Virus record (IMG/VR): IMGVR_UViG_3300025276_003377 | Location: 1 to 47,043 of that record | Strand: one strand, 5' to 3' | DNA: 47,043 nucleotides | Source: a virus | Shown here: positions 29,804 to 38,287 of the stretch, in pieces | Layout: the number at the start of each line of letters is the position of its first letter | Numbering within the stretch: the first letter of the stretch is position 1 | Position numbers and translations under genes: made by a program | Notes under the pieces: generated by a model | Databases searched by the model: none | What the model saw: only the letters and a program-made list of their open reading frames with translations | What the model was told of the DNA's origin: nothing

Positions 29804-30175
29804 CTAATTACTGTTAATTTTATCTTTTGCTGTACCAGCATATAGACCAAACCAAGCTGCACCTGCACCGACTACGATACTGATTAACCCTGATTGTTCC
29901 ATAGTAGGATCTGGTAGTTCCATAAACCACATCGTACAGTAGTACAATAGGAATATGTATACGCTAAGGAATGCACGTGGAAAGATTCTCCACGAATCAA
30001 CCATGTTAGATAAGAAGATCCAACGTTGCCAAGGATTGTCTGGCTCCTTGTTGGCTTTCATCTCTACAATCTCAGCTTTAAGACTTGAGTTCTCTGTTAC
30101 AAGTTCCATGAATTTTGCAAGATCAATTTCGACCTCGTTGCGGCTCATGTCACCACTAAATTTTTCATCTGCCAT
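29804..30175 (-). CDS. Membrane protein with two helices, holin-like layout
   Basis: This 123-residue protein starts MADEKFSGD. The first 55 residues are polar with a coiled-coil (TENSSLKAEIVEMKANKE), then follow a helix (RAFLSVYIFLLYYCTMWFM) and a Gly/Ala-rich helix (SGLISIVVGAGAAWFGLYAG). It resembles the GTA or 3TM holin type by layout, but the coiled-coil and the place in the tail operon, between the chaperone genes and the tape measure, are unusual for a holin. RBS GGAGATAG. Confidence 0.6.
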   Translation of the reverse strand: MADEKFSGDMSRNEVEIDLAKFMELVTENSSLKAEIVEMKANKEPDNPWQRWIFLSNMVDSWRIFPRAFLSVYIFLLYYCTMWFMELPDPTMEQSGLISIVVGAGAAWFGLYAGTAKDKINSN

Positions 30176-30177
30176 TT

Positions 30178-30375
30178 CTATCTCCGTTTATTAGATGCTG
30201 CCCGCTCTTCATTTTTAATCTTTTCTTTCTCAAGATGATCAATTAACATAGCAACATATATATCACGCTCAAAGGGCATCAGATTTTCTATCTCTGTTAT
30301 AGAGTATTTATGATGCTGAGCCAGCGAGAAAACTAAAGAATAGTAGTTTGCAAGACTATTATGACTCAGCAGCAC
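30178..30375 (-). CDS. gp26/chaperone partner, likely made by -1 frameshift
   Basis: This frame starts with GTG 30375 and encodes 65 residues, with NLMPFERDIYVAMLIDHLEKEK as its core. The upstream gene stops at 30375-30377, directly after eight T residues (30384-30377). A -1 slip on that U7 would continue into this frame, giving a protein of about 300 residues. There is no good ribosome binding site for the GTG. This is the G/GT pattern of tail-assembly chaperones, and the next genes are the TM protein and the tape measure, where such chaperones always lie. Confidence 0.65.
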   Translation of the reverse strand: MLLSHNSLANYYSLVFSLAQHHKYSITEIENLMPFERDIYVAMLIDHLEKEKIKNEERAASNKRR

Positions 30376-31079
30376 TAAAAAAAATCAGATATTCCCTCTA
30401 ACTTAATTGATCTTTCATTACCTTCTTTGTTTATATAGTTAAGTTCGTGGATCAATTTAGGTCCAGTCTCAAAGAAGTCTCTCAATTTTCCAAACATTGT
30501 TATGTCCATACTTTTAATAAAAGTGTTGAACTCTTCCTCTGTGAAGTCATCATATACTTCATCAGCATCGTAGACCTTGTCAGTACATGAATACAATAAC
30601 TTGTATACGTTTTCAGTACTATCAATCTCTCCTTCTTCAATGTTTAGCTTCTCCATCATATTAAGTGTTGGCTCATTGAGCTTGATTGATATATTACCAT
30701 CAAGTTCAACTAGCTCTTGATGAGCATCGTTAAATGTCATCTCGAGGTCATCAAGATCGATTTCAAAATCGTATACTCTTTGATCCTCTTTATCTCTATA
30801 CTTCAGTTCAACTATATTCTGAACTGATCTTGCTCTTATTTGTACAAACAAGAACTCAATATCTGGCATAGATAAAGTACCTATGTCAAACTTAGCAGGC
30901 TTTTGAATTACTGCTTCAAGTATTTGTCTAAGGCCGGTAAGCATGGATTCGGATCCACCCTCTTTTGCCATCATTAGAATCTTCTCTTCTTTAACAAGAA
31001 AAGGTCTAAAGGTTATTTTTTGTTTTGATACAGGAAGCGTTATATTAAATAACGGTGTATCTAACTTCGGTAGTGCCAT
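30375..31079 (-). CDS. 26: Baseplate/hub assembly protein gp26-like
   Basis: The 234-residue protein corresponds to the T4 baseplate protein gp26 family: MALPKLDTPLFNITLP, then FRPFLVKEEKILMMA, LRQILEAVIQ and an acidic tail. Its T4 relative is a baseplate hub or assembly factor, not found in finished virions as far as I recall. The C-terminus (GISDFF) sits on a run of eight T and a stop; see the next entry for the frameshift. The ribosome binding site is GGAGAAAAAT. Confidence 0.8.
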   Translation of the reverse strand: MALPKLDTPLFNITLPVSKQKITFRPFLVKEEKILMMAKEGGSESMLTGLRQILEAVIQKPAKFDIGTLSMPDIEFLFVQIRARSVQNIVELKYRDKEDQRVYDFEIDLDDLEMTFNDAHQELVELDGNISIKLNEPTLNMMEKLNIEEGEIDSTENVYKLLYSCTDKVYDADEVYDDFTEEEFNTFIKSMDITMFGKLRDFFETGPKLIHELNYINKEGNERSIKLEGISDFF

Positions 31080-31096
31080 AATTTTTCTCCATAATA

Positions 31097-31942
31097 TTAA
31101 CCACCGGTTCGTCTGCCTCCAAACGAACCTAGAAATGTTTGTGCGTTACTAACAACATTTATCACGTCACCCACTGATGTAGGTTTTTTCATAGATGCTC
31201 TCAATGCTTTTCCAGCAGTACCAATTCTGATTAACTGCTCAAAGCCGGACAGTGCTCTAGTACCTGCTGCTTCAGTAGGACTGTCATTTACGTCTGAGGT
31301 CCAATACCTGATAGAGAAGTTGACTTGAAGTCTAGCAATCTCATCTGTATTGTTCCATCCCAATTGAACATCGCCTAAAACAGTAGGCCATGCTTCATAC
31401 GCTTTGTATGTAATAGTTGGATTCCCAGCTACATCATACATAGTGATCTTTAATTCTGTTAGGTAATTGTCTCTATAATAGACCTCACCAAATGCTGCAC
31501 CATTCTTTTCTGTCTGCTCACCACCGGATGCATCGATGTTGATAATGTTGTTCATCCATTCTTGGAAGAACCCTAAATTGTTTCCGTTCGAGTCAAGCAT
31601 TATCTGGGCTGTAATATCAGGAGTAATGTATTGTGTAGGACGTCTATCAAATGGTCCAAAACCTTGACTTTTAATTTCAGCAGGGATAGCAGAACCACCA
31701 CCTATGTTTACACTATCACAAAAGAAAATTATTCTTTCTGCTGCACCAGATCCTTGTGACCACTTTGGTGGAGATATCTCTAATGTGTATTTGCTTGATT
31801 GTGCTAGACTGTTTACTTCTTGAAGCTGCCCCATGAATGTGTTCAAGTTGAACTGCGATTGTTCGCCCATGCGTGGCTTTTCTAATAGCTTACCTTTAAA
31901 TAAGCCAAAAGCATCTCTTGCAATATTTTTTAAATTAGCCAT
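31097..31942 (-). CDS. Tail-tube/baseplate tube initiator-like protein (gp19/gp54 family)
   Basis: The 281-residue protein has an N-terminal helical part, then SSKYTLEISPPKW, FFCDSVNIGG, and an FGPFDRRPTQY block. Further on are TAQIMLDSNGNN, WMNNIINID, ITMYDVAGNPTITYKAYEAWPT and VNFSIRYW. This is the fold of the T4-like tail-tube proteins (gp19, gp54). Length and place suggest gp54, the tube initiator, but the marine phages often use different lengths, so the exact role remains open. It is on the minus strand with the other tail genes. Confidence 0.7.
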   Translation of the reverse strand: MANLKNIARDAFGLFKGKLLEKPRMGEQSQFNLNTFMGQLQEVNSLAQSSKYTLEISPPKWSQGSGAAERIIFFCDSVNIGGGSAIPAEIKSQGFGPFDRRPTQYITPDITAQIMLDSNGNNLGFFQEWMNNIINIDASGGEQTEKNGAAFGEVYYRDNYLTELKITMYDVAGNPTITYKAYEAWPTVLGDVQLGWNNTDEIARLQVNFSIRYWTSDVNDSPTEAAGTRALSGFEQLIRIGTAGKALRASMKKPTSVGDVINVVSNAQTFLGSFGGRRTGG

Positions 31943-32595
31943 TAGCTTCTATACTTTTTCCTGTCTATTAAACTGTCTCTCCATACTCTATTTATGCCAG
32001 CTTTCCTAAACCGTTGAAGAGGCATCATCATTACTGTGTCCCAAGCGATTGGAGGCACATACATGAAGTTTCCTATAACATTCTTTTTATTATATCTTTT
32101 CCATGTAGGTTTGAATGACATCATCGACCTTCTCTTTTCCATAAAGTCATAATTTACTCTTGGGCCAATCCTAGTTCTTAGTGTTATTCCTATGTCAGTA
32201 CCTTCTGTCTGAGGGGCAACAACAAACGGATACAGTGCATCCATTAACTCTGCTCTATAGATAGGTGGCAAATAATGTAGGTTCATTCCAGAAAAGTATT
32301 TGTCTTGTACATCCATACAAAAGAATACAGGAAACATATCATAGTATGGCAGTGTTTGTTTGTGTATAGGATTGTATCTCATCATATACATTCTACCAGG
32401 AAGCAGTCTCTTTGTTCTCATGCCATCGTTTAATATAGTATTAGGAGAGGTTCTTCTCATCTCTTCTGCCTGCTCTCTTAGCCACGTAACCGGATCTCCA
32501 GCCTGTTTAGTATGGAGGTCTCGTAGTGATTCAAACTCCATGCCAAACTCTTCGTTAGTCATGTTCACAGCTTTTTGAAATAAATATGTTGGCAT
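31942..32595 (-). CDS. Conserved structural or assembly protein (unknown)
   Basis: The 217-residue protein has blocks DILNDGMR-type, GRMYMMRYNPIHKQTLPYYD, FCMDVQDKYFSGMNLHYLP and VPPIAWDTVMMMP. It looks like the conserved marine T4-like protein found next to gp4, which I recall as an unnamed structural protein. A role in the virion is likely from context: tail-tube upstream and gp4 downstream. It overlaps both neighbours by one base. Confidence 0.65.
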   Translation of the reverse strand: MPTYLFQKAVNMTNEEFGMEFESLRDLHTKQAGDPVTWLREQAEEMRRTSPNTILNDGMRTKRLLPGRMYMMRYNPIHKQTLPYYDMFPVFFCMDVQDKYFSGMNLHYLPPIYRAELMDALYPFVVAPQTEGTDIGITLRTRIGPRVNYDFMEKRRSMMSFKPTWKRYNKKNVIGNFMYVPPIAWDTVMMMPLQRFRKAGINRVWRDSLIDRKKYRS

Positions 32596-33035
32596 TATCC
32601 TCTGATTCCTAATTCTTTCTCAGTGATGAGCTGAAAAGTCATTCCTTTATTAGCACAAAATTGTCGTGCAACTTCGAACTTTCTTTGATTTACAGCATGG
32701 CGAGCTAGCGCTCCCATGTATCTTCTTGTCTTTCTTTTCGGCACTTTTGGCGGATCAATATGCTTTTGAGGCTTAACTTCTATAACAACTTGCTCCACTG
32801 TACCGTCTTTATTCTCTTTCTTTACCCAGAAGTCTGGATAGTATCTATGCATTTTACCATCAACAGGGCTGCGATATGGTATGCTAAACTCTTCAGATGC
32901 CCATAAAAGTACGTCATTGTGTTCATCTAAATACTTCATGAGCTTGAGCTCCCACAAACTTCTATAAATAATACGTGATGGGTCACCCTTATACTTAATT
33001 GGGTTTTTGGGTTGGAATCTTCCACTATAGGCCAT
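32595..33035 (-). CDS. 4: gp4 head completion protein
   Basis: The 146-residue protein matches T4 gp4 (gp50): MAYSGRFQPKNPIKYKGD, IIYRSLWELKLMKYLD, IPYRSPVDGKMHRYYPDFWVK and VIEVKPQK. The TnsA-like nuclease core (P-D-F, E-V-K) is kept. gp4 closes the head before tail attachment. The start, ATG 33035, lies five bases after the late-like CCTAAATA. Inside the gene on the other strand is TATAAATA, probably the late promoter of the plus-strand baseplate operon. Confidence 0.9.
   Translation of the reverse strand: MAYSGRFQPKNPIKYKGDPSRIIYRSLWELKLMKYLDEHNDVLLWASEEFSIPYRSPVDGKMHRYYPDFWVKKENKDGTVEQVVIEVKPQKHIDPPKVPKRKTRRYMGALARHAVNQRKFEVARQFCANKGMTFQLITEKELGIRG
32963..32970 (+). promoter_or_regulatory. 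T4-type late promoter, antisense inside gp4
   Basis: Perfect TATAAATA on the plus strand within the gp4 gene. Predicted +1 is near 32976, about 83 bases before ATG 33059. It is the best candidate for the baseplate operon. Confidence 0.6.
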
Positions 33036-33040
33036 ATACG

Positions 33041-33048
33041 TATTTAGG
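33041..33048 (-). promoter_or_regulatory. Late-promoter-like octamer of gp4, leaderless spacing
   Basis: On the minus strand CCTAAATA, then five bases, then ATG 33035. It differs from TATAAATA at two positions. Confidence 0.5.
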
Positions 33049-33058
33049 AAAAAATAAA

Positions 33059-33928
33059 ATGAGTTGGACAGAAATAGGAAAAAAGAAATTAGGTGCTAGA
33101 ACACCCGATCAGATAATTAGCAATAAGACGGGTGAGTCTAAAGTTGACATTGAGCACTTTCCAGCAAGGCTGGCCGGTCATCAGTTTATAATGAACTTTG
33201 TCAAGTATGAGTTTGATCCAGATGCAGCTGCATCTAACGATACTACTCTATCCGTAGCCTTCCCTATTCCAAAATCTGGAGTAGTAGACAAGACTGAGTT
33301 AAAATATAATGCATCTGAAATGGGCACTATGGGAGCAGGTATTGCTAGCATCGGTGGTAAACTCAAGGAGACGTTTGATTCACTAGGAACATCCGCAGCA
33401 GAAAGTAAGCCAGTTATAGACTATCAAGCAGTGACGAGAGATGCTGTCGCAGCTGGTGCAGCAATTGCAAGAAACATGGCACCAGAACCATTGAAGCAAG
33501 GGGCTTCATTAGCATTAGGTAACGTATCCAATCCTCACGTAGCTTTATTGTTTGAAGGAGTAGGTCTTAAAACATTTACATTTGGTTGGCAGTTCTCCCC
33601 TGACAGCGAAGAAGAGTCAAGAAGGCTCACACGAATCCTAAATCGTATTAAAGAAGTTACGCATCCCAAATTTACAGCCTCTGGTAAGAACGGCAATAAC
33701 TTTTTCTTAGACTTTCCTAACCAAGTAGATTTGTATTACTTAGGCAGTCAAGATCATTTACATTACTTCAAGCGTTGTAGTGTAACCTCAGTTGAGGTAA
33801 ACTATCAGTCAGAACAAACATCTTTCTTTGCTGGCGGTGCACCTACTATTATTGAATTAACAATGGGATTCCAAGAAACAGAGATCTGGACATCAGAAGA
33901 TTACGCTCAGTCTGGGGCGGGAGAATAA
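33059..33928 (+). CDS. Baseplate tail-tube cap/initiator (gp48/gp54-like)
   Basis: The 289-residue protein begins MSWTEIGKKKLG. It has an Ala-rich middle (about 90-150). The C-terminal half is the most conserved part: HVALLFEGVGLKTFTFGW, SPDSEEESRRL, FFLDFPNQVDLYYLG and YFKRCSVTSVEVNYQSEQ. This matches the cap/initiator proteins at the tube end of T4-like baseplates. Start ATG 33059 has TTAGGA upstream. It begins the plus-strand baseplate operon. Confidence 0.8.
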   Translation: MSWTEIGKKKLGARTPDQIISNKTGESKVDIEHFPARLAGHQFIMNFVKYEFDPDAAASNDTTLSVAFPIPKSGVVDKTELKYNASEMGTMGAGIASIGGKLKETFDSLGTSAAESKPVIDYQAVTRDAVAAGAAIARNMAPEPLKQGASLALGNVSNPHVALLFEGVGLKTFTFGWQFSPDSEEESRRLTRILNRIKEVTHPKFTASGKNGNNFFLDFPNQVDLYYLGSQDHLHYFKRCSVTSVEVNYQSEQTSFFAGGAPTIIELTMGFQETEIWTSEDYAQSGAGE

Positions 33929-33929
33929 C

Positions 33930-34460
33930 ATGGCACGTGGACAATATTTTGAATCGTTTCCAGAAATAGTATATGGAACGAAGATAGCAAAGAACTTAAT
34001 AGCTAGACCCAATGTTCTTACAACAGTATTCAATCAGCCAACGGCGTTCTATGATTACATAATCAAGGATGATCTCAGGCCTGATCAAGTAGCTGGATTG
34101 TATTATGATGACCCACAAATGGTATGGCTAATATTCCTAATGAATAACATTACGGATCCATATCATGAATGGCCATTGACAGATCCTCAGTTTGAATTGC
34201 ATATGGAAGCAAAGTATGGTTCTGTTGCAACAGCAAAATCTACTATCATGCATTATGAACACAACATTACTGGTACTAAGATATCACCAGATACGTATAC
34301 ACTCAATTCTACATTCAGTAAAATAGTAGCAGGACAGTATACAGCAAAGGCTGCTTATGATATTCACAGTGCAAAAAACGATGTTAGAAGAAAGATTAAA
34401 TTATTAGATAAGCGATTCGCCAGCCAAGCAAAAGCTGAACTGAAGCGCGTGATGGGATAA
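33930..34460 (+). CDS. 53: gp53-like baseplate wedge protein
   Basis: The 176-residue protein resembles T4 gp53: an N-terminal FPEIVYGT, then YDDPQMVWLIFLMNNITDPYHEWPL, which corresponds to the T4 segment around Q-L-Y-W-V-L-L-M, and the YGSVATAKSTIMHYE region. It forms part of the wedge that joins to the hub. The ORF starts one base after the previous stop. Its end overlaps the next start by one base. Confidence 0.8.
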   Translation: MARGQYFESFPEIVYGTKIAKNLIARPNVLTTVFNQPTAFYDYIIKDDLRPDQVAGLYYDDPQMVWLIFLMNNITDPYHEWPLTDPQFELHMEAKYGSVATAKSTIMHYEHNITGTKISPDTYTLNSTFSKIVAGQYTAKAAYDIHSAKNDVRRKIKLLDKRFASQAKAELKRVMG

Positions 34461-35743
34461 TGAGCAAAAAATATAAACTTAATAGCATAGAACTTGAACG
34501 TATCGATCTAAAATTCGATGGCGGTACTCATAGCTTGCTTGACAGTTATGTAGACATACGAATAGATGAAGATCTGGACAGTGATTCTTTACAAATGAAT
34601 ATATCATTTTTAGATGCTGCAGACATATCAAACAAGATTGACTTTGACGGCAATGAGATAATTGATATTAAGTTTTCATCTCCAGGCCAAAGAGAAGTTG
34701 AACTTCTGTTTCAAGTGTATAAAGATATGATTACGCCAGACCCGAAAAGCGGATCCGCTAAAATCGTAACCCTATTTGGTGTTACACCAGAGCATTACAC
34801 ACAAGCCAACGTAGATGTGAACCAATCGTTTAGAGGATCAATCAGTAAGTTTGCAGAAATAGTATACAATAAGCTAAAAAGTAAACGTGGATTTATATCA
34901 GATCCAACAACCGGATCCGTTCTTACTATTGTACCTGGAATGACTCCTTTTGAGTCTATGGGATTTCTATCGTCAAGGGCATATGATTCAAAGTTTAAAT
35001 CTTCAGCGTTTAAGTTCTACGAAGATTTGGATGGGTATAATTTTAGAAATATAGAATCATTGATTACAGACGGCAAAGCAAATCCATTTGTATACAAACA
35101 ATCACCAGCAGCTACTCTACAACACGAGTCAGCAGCACAGCAATTTGACATTCAACACTTAGAAATAGATACTGGTAAAGACGTAATGTCTAAAATTAAG
35201 TCAGGGATGTATGCATCTGAAGCTAAAGAGATAGACTTAATTAATCAAACTATAATAGAAACCTCATTCTTAATGAAGAATCAGTTCGATGAGTTCGAAC
35301 ATTTAGATGATGATGCTATGTCAATAGATTCTAAAAAAGTATTACATGATCACTTTAGAACAATCAATACATCATATTGGCTGGTACGTAATATAGACAA
35401 CCTACAAGAAGAACCAAACTTCACAGAAATTATTCCACGTAGGATGTTTTATCTGTCATCACTAGAACAGGTAAGATGCAAGTTGGGCATACCAGGAAAT
35501 ACGGACATGGGTGTAGGTAAAGTAGTGCATCTTGACATATTAGAGATGACTGCAAAGACTGGTACTAGAGATCCAGAGGGTAAGATATCAGGCAATTATT
35601 TAACAACAAAGGTGTCTCATTTGATTGAGAGACAAAGAGGATATACTATGGCAGTGGAGATGTGTAAAGACAGTTACAGATCTAATGTAAGGAACCCACA
35701 TAAAAATATAGTATCCCAAAGAAAGAGTGCAAAGAGATTATGA
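34460..35743 (+). CDS. 27: gp27-like baseplate hub protein
   Basis: The 427-residue protein has the place and layout of the hub gp27: N-terminal KYKLNSIELERIDL and DLDSDSLQMNISF, a SFRGSISKFAEIVY region, and a conserved end with KVVHLDILEMTAKTG and SGNYLTTKVSHLI. T4 gp27 has 391 residues. The hub trimer holds the spike gp5, whose gene follows and overlaps by four bases. Confidence 0.8.
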   Translation: MSKKYKLNSIELERIDLKFDGGTHSLLDSYVDIRIDEDLDSDSLQMNISFLDAADISNKIDFDGNEIIDIKFSSPGQREVELLFQVYKDMITPDPKSGSAKIVTLFGVTPEHYTQANVDVNQSFRGSISKFAEIVYNKLKSKRGFISDPTTGSVLTIVPGMTPFESMGFLSSRAYDSKFKSSAFKFYEDLDGYNFRNIESLITDGKANPFVYKQSPAATLQHESAAQQFDIQHLEIDTGKDVMSKIKSGMYASEAKEIDLINQTIIETSFLMKNQFDEFEHLDDDAMSIDSKKVLHDHFRTINTSYWLVRNIDNLQEEPNFTEIIPRRMFYLSSLEQVRCKLGIPGNTDMGVGKVVHLDILEMTAKTGTRDPEGKISGNYLTTKVSHLIERQRGYTMAVEMCKDSYRSNVRNPHKNIVSQRKSAKRL

Positions 35744-37173
35744 GAAGCGGACAAGAAACATTTACAGGACTAAAACACTTCATTGGTGTAGTTGAAAATC
35801 GTACTGATCCAAAACAATTAGGACGCGTACAAGTAAGAGTGTATGGTATACACACTGGCGACAAGTCAGCTATCCCAACAGAAGACTTACCTTGGGCAAC
35901 CGTTGTTGCACCAATAACTAGTGCATCGTTAAGCGGAATAGGAACAACACCCACTGGTGTGTTAGAAGGGTCGTGGGTATTTGGACTGTTTATTGACGGC
36001 GAAGAATATCAGACACCAATTGTTTTAGGAACACTTACAGGTATGCCAAGTGAAGATCCGGATCCTAGAAAAGGGTTCAATGATCCACAAGGACAATATC
36101 CATTAGATGATCCAGAGATATCGACGCTTGCTGAGAGCTCTATAACTAGATTAGCTAGAGACGAAGAAGCTGAAAAGCATGCTCATCTTATTAATAAACG
36201 AAGTGCCAAAACCACTCTTGGTATTGTAGAGAGCGCACTTGCTCCTAAAGTAACAAGTATACTTGCGGACAAAGCTGACTCATACTATGAGAGAACTACT
36301 TGGGTAGAACCTCATCCACGTTTTGGTGGCCAAGGCAAAGATTATCCAGAAGGTGTATCGCAATCCACATATCCGCTCAACCACGTAAAGCATTCTGAGT
36401 CGGGTCATGTATTGGAAGTGGACGATACTCCAGATGGCGAAAGATTACATATGTACCATTCGAAGGGATCATTTATTGAGGTACAGCCAGATGGAAGTAA
36501 GGTAACAAAGGTCGTAGGAAACGACTATGAGATTACCATTGGGGACAAGGATGTCTATGTAAAGGGCAATGTTAATATTACAGTTGATGGTGACGTACGT
36601 CAGGTCATACATGGGAATAAAATCGAAGAGATTGATGGCGACTACATGATGACTGTAAGAGGTGATTATGTTAAGAAGGTAGCTGGCAACGAAGCTAAAG
36701 AGATTATGTCAGACAAAGCTACCAACGTCAATGGCAATCTAAACCAAAGAGTTTCTAAGAACGTGAACTTAACTACTGTCGGAAGTTTTGTTGATAGCAT
36801 TAAAGGATTATTTACAAAGACTGTTTCTGGTGAAGAGAAGAGAACAAACTTAGCAACCATGACACAGATACTACCAGACAACTATACACTTGCTGGTGCT
36901 GGTAAACTAACAATTAAGTCTGGCGGCGATTTGACTATATCATCTGACACTGCAATTAAAATGCACAGTGGTGCCAACACTACAATGACTGCTAATGGAT
37001 CACAAATAATGAATTCAACTAAGCTGCATATTGAAAACGATTCTGACTTAACTGGTACTTTAGATGCTAGTACGCAAGTTAAAGCGAATGGTATTCTTTT
37101 AGATGGCCACACCCATGTTGGTTCACCGACTGCAGCAACTGGTGCAGTATCTAATACAGGAGTGTCTCAATAA
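35740..37173 (+). CDS. 5: gp5-like baseplate spike without lysozyme domain
   Basis: The 477-residue protein opens with an OB-fold region (about 10-120: HFIGVVENRTDPKQLGRVQVRVYG, SWVFGLFIDGEEYQTPIVLGT). A linker leads to a long beta-helix segment (about 230-450) with short repeats such as GNVNITVDGDVRQVIHGNKIEEI and LTIKSGGDLTI. The end has DGHTHVG, as at spike tips that bind a metal or PAAR cap. Unlike T4 gp5 (575 residues), no lysozyme domain lies between OB fold and beta-helix. Start ATG 35740 overlaps the hub gene. Confidence 0.85.
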   Translation: MRSGQETFTGLKHFIGVVENRTDPKQLGRVQVRVYGIHTGDKSAIPTEDLPWATVVAPITSASLSGIGTTPTGVLEGSWVFGLFIDGEEYQTPIVLGTLTGMPSEDPDPRKGFNDPQGQYPLDDPEISTLAESSITRLARDEEAEKHAHLINKRSAKTTLGIVESALAPKVTSILADKADSYYERTTWVEPHPRFGGQGKDYPEGVSQSTYPLNHVKHSESGHVLEVDDTPDGERLHMYHSKGSFIEVQPDGSKVTKVVGNDYEITIGDKDVYVKGNVNITVDGDVRQVIHGNKIEEIDGDYMMTVRGDYVKKVAGNEAKEIMSDKATNVNGNLNQRVSKNVNLTTVGSFVDSIKGLFTKTVSGEEKRTNLATMTQILPDNYTLAGAGKLTIKSGGDLTISSDTAIKMHSGANTTMTANGSQIMNSTKLHIENDSDLTGTLDASTQVKANGILLDGHTHVGSPTAATGAVSNTGVSQ

Positions 37174-38279
37174 TGAGTAATCCATGTTTACCAAAAGCAT
37201 CTGTTGAACTAACAGGTCAAATTGATGAAGCCAAAGCAGCTGCAGATGGCTTGATAGGAGACGCAACAGCTTCAGTCACAGATCTAATCACTGCTCAGAC
37301 TGATGGCATCAAAGGAAAGTTAGATGCATTAGTTCCAGAAATAGAACTACCGCAAGCTAATTTACAAGATCAAATGACTTCAATGTTAGAGTCTGCAGAT
37401 GATCCCGGTGCTATGATTACTAAGTTTGCTGAGTTAAAAAGCAATTTTGGATCCGCAATTAATTTAGATTCAGTGATGGCTGGTGTTGGCTTAGATGCTG
37501 ATAAATTAAACTCGCTGGATGCAAAGCTAAGCGAAGCAATTGCAGTAGGGGCTGGTATTAGAGATGGTATAAGTGATAAGATAAATTCTGTATTACCAAC
37601 GGGTGGTGCTGCTGGTGAAACCTTAAAGGCTATAGCAGGTGGTGCTGAGTCTGCAATATCTGGCTTATTAGGATCCAGTGACATAGGAGATGCCGCTGGT
37701 GCGTTGGATGACGTGTGTAAGAAAATACCTAACCTAGATTTAGACAAAGCTGGTAACATAATTAAGAAAGGTCTTCCTGTTGATCTTCCATCAGTTGATG
37801 CTGTTATATTAGAAGCAGGAGCTAGTATTAAAGTCGCCGATCAGATCAAACCACTGACTAAGAAGTTAGATGCAGCTAAAGAAAACACTACCATTACTAT
37901 TACAGCGGCAAGTCCAGACAGGGCTAAGATAGTTGAAAAATGGAACGAGCGAATAAAACTTAACCATGAAAACATTGCAAAGAAAACAGCTGAGAAAAAA
38001 GCTATCATTTCTAAGTTAAAAAGATCAGCAATTGCCCCAGCACAAGAATTGCTTGATGAGTTTAGGAGCTTCAAATATTGGCAACAGATTGATATGTTTG
38101 ATGCTGATGCTCAGAAAGAACAAGCACTTGAAGCAGCGGGTCTTGCCTTTAATGCTGCTAAGGCAGACTTTGAAACTATACCAAGATCAGTATTGAACGA
38201 TAAATGTCCTGTATCATCTATTAGATCCCAGCTAGAAGCTGGCTTAGAAAGCAAAGTTAAGATCAATGAGGAGACATAA
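37173..38279 (+). CDS. Coiled-coil structural protein between spike and gp25
   Basis: The 368-residue protein is rich in Ala and Ser and mostly helical. It has heptad-like stretches (IDEAKAAADGLIGDATASV, AGGAESAISGLLGSS, AKKTAEKKAIISKL). I do not know it. Only five Cys, mainly near the ends (NPCLPKA, KCPVSS). In marine T4-like phages the gene at this place is also unnamed. It may be part of the baseplate or a chaperone. Its last bases contain the late-promoter-like box of gp25. Confidence 0.6.
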   Translation: MSNPCLPKASVELTGQIDEAKAAADGLIGDATASVTDLITAQTDGIKGKLDALVPEIELPQANLQDQMTSMLESADDPGAMITKFAELKSNFGSAINLDSVMAGVGLDADKLNSLDAKLSEAIAVGAGIRDGISDKINSVLPTGGAAGETLKAIAGGAESAISGLLGSSDIGDAAGALDDVCKKIPNLDLDKAGNIIKKGLPVDLPSVDAVILEAGASIKVADQIKPLTKKLDAAKENTTITITAASPDRAKIVEKWNERIKLNHENIAKKTAEKKAIISKLKRSAIAPAQELLDEFRSFKYWQQIDMFDADAQKEQALEAAGLAFNAAKADFETIPRSVLNDKCPVSSIRSQLEAGLESKVKINEET

Positions 38280-38282
38280 ATA
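38275..38282 (+). promoter_or_regulatory. Late-promoter-like octamer (CATAAATA), leaderless spacing
   Basis: CATAAATA, then CTAAC, then ATG 38288. It differs from TATAAATA only at the first base and overlaps the stop codon of the upstream gene. Confidence 0.6.
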
Positions 38283-38287
38283 CTAAC

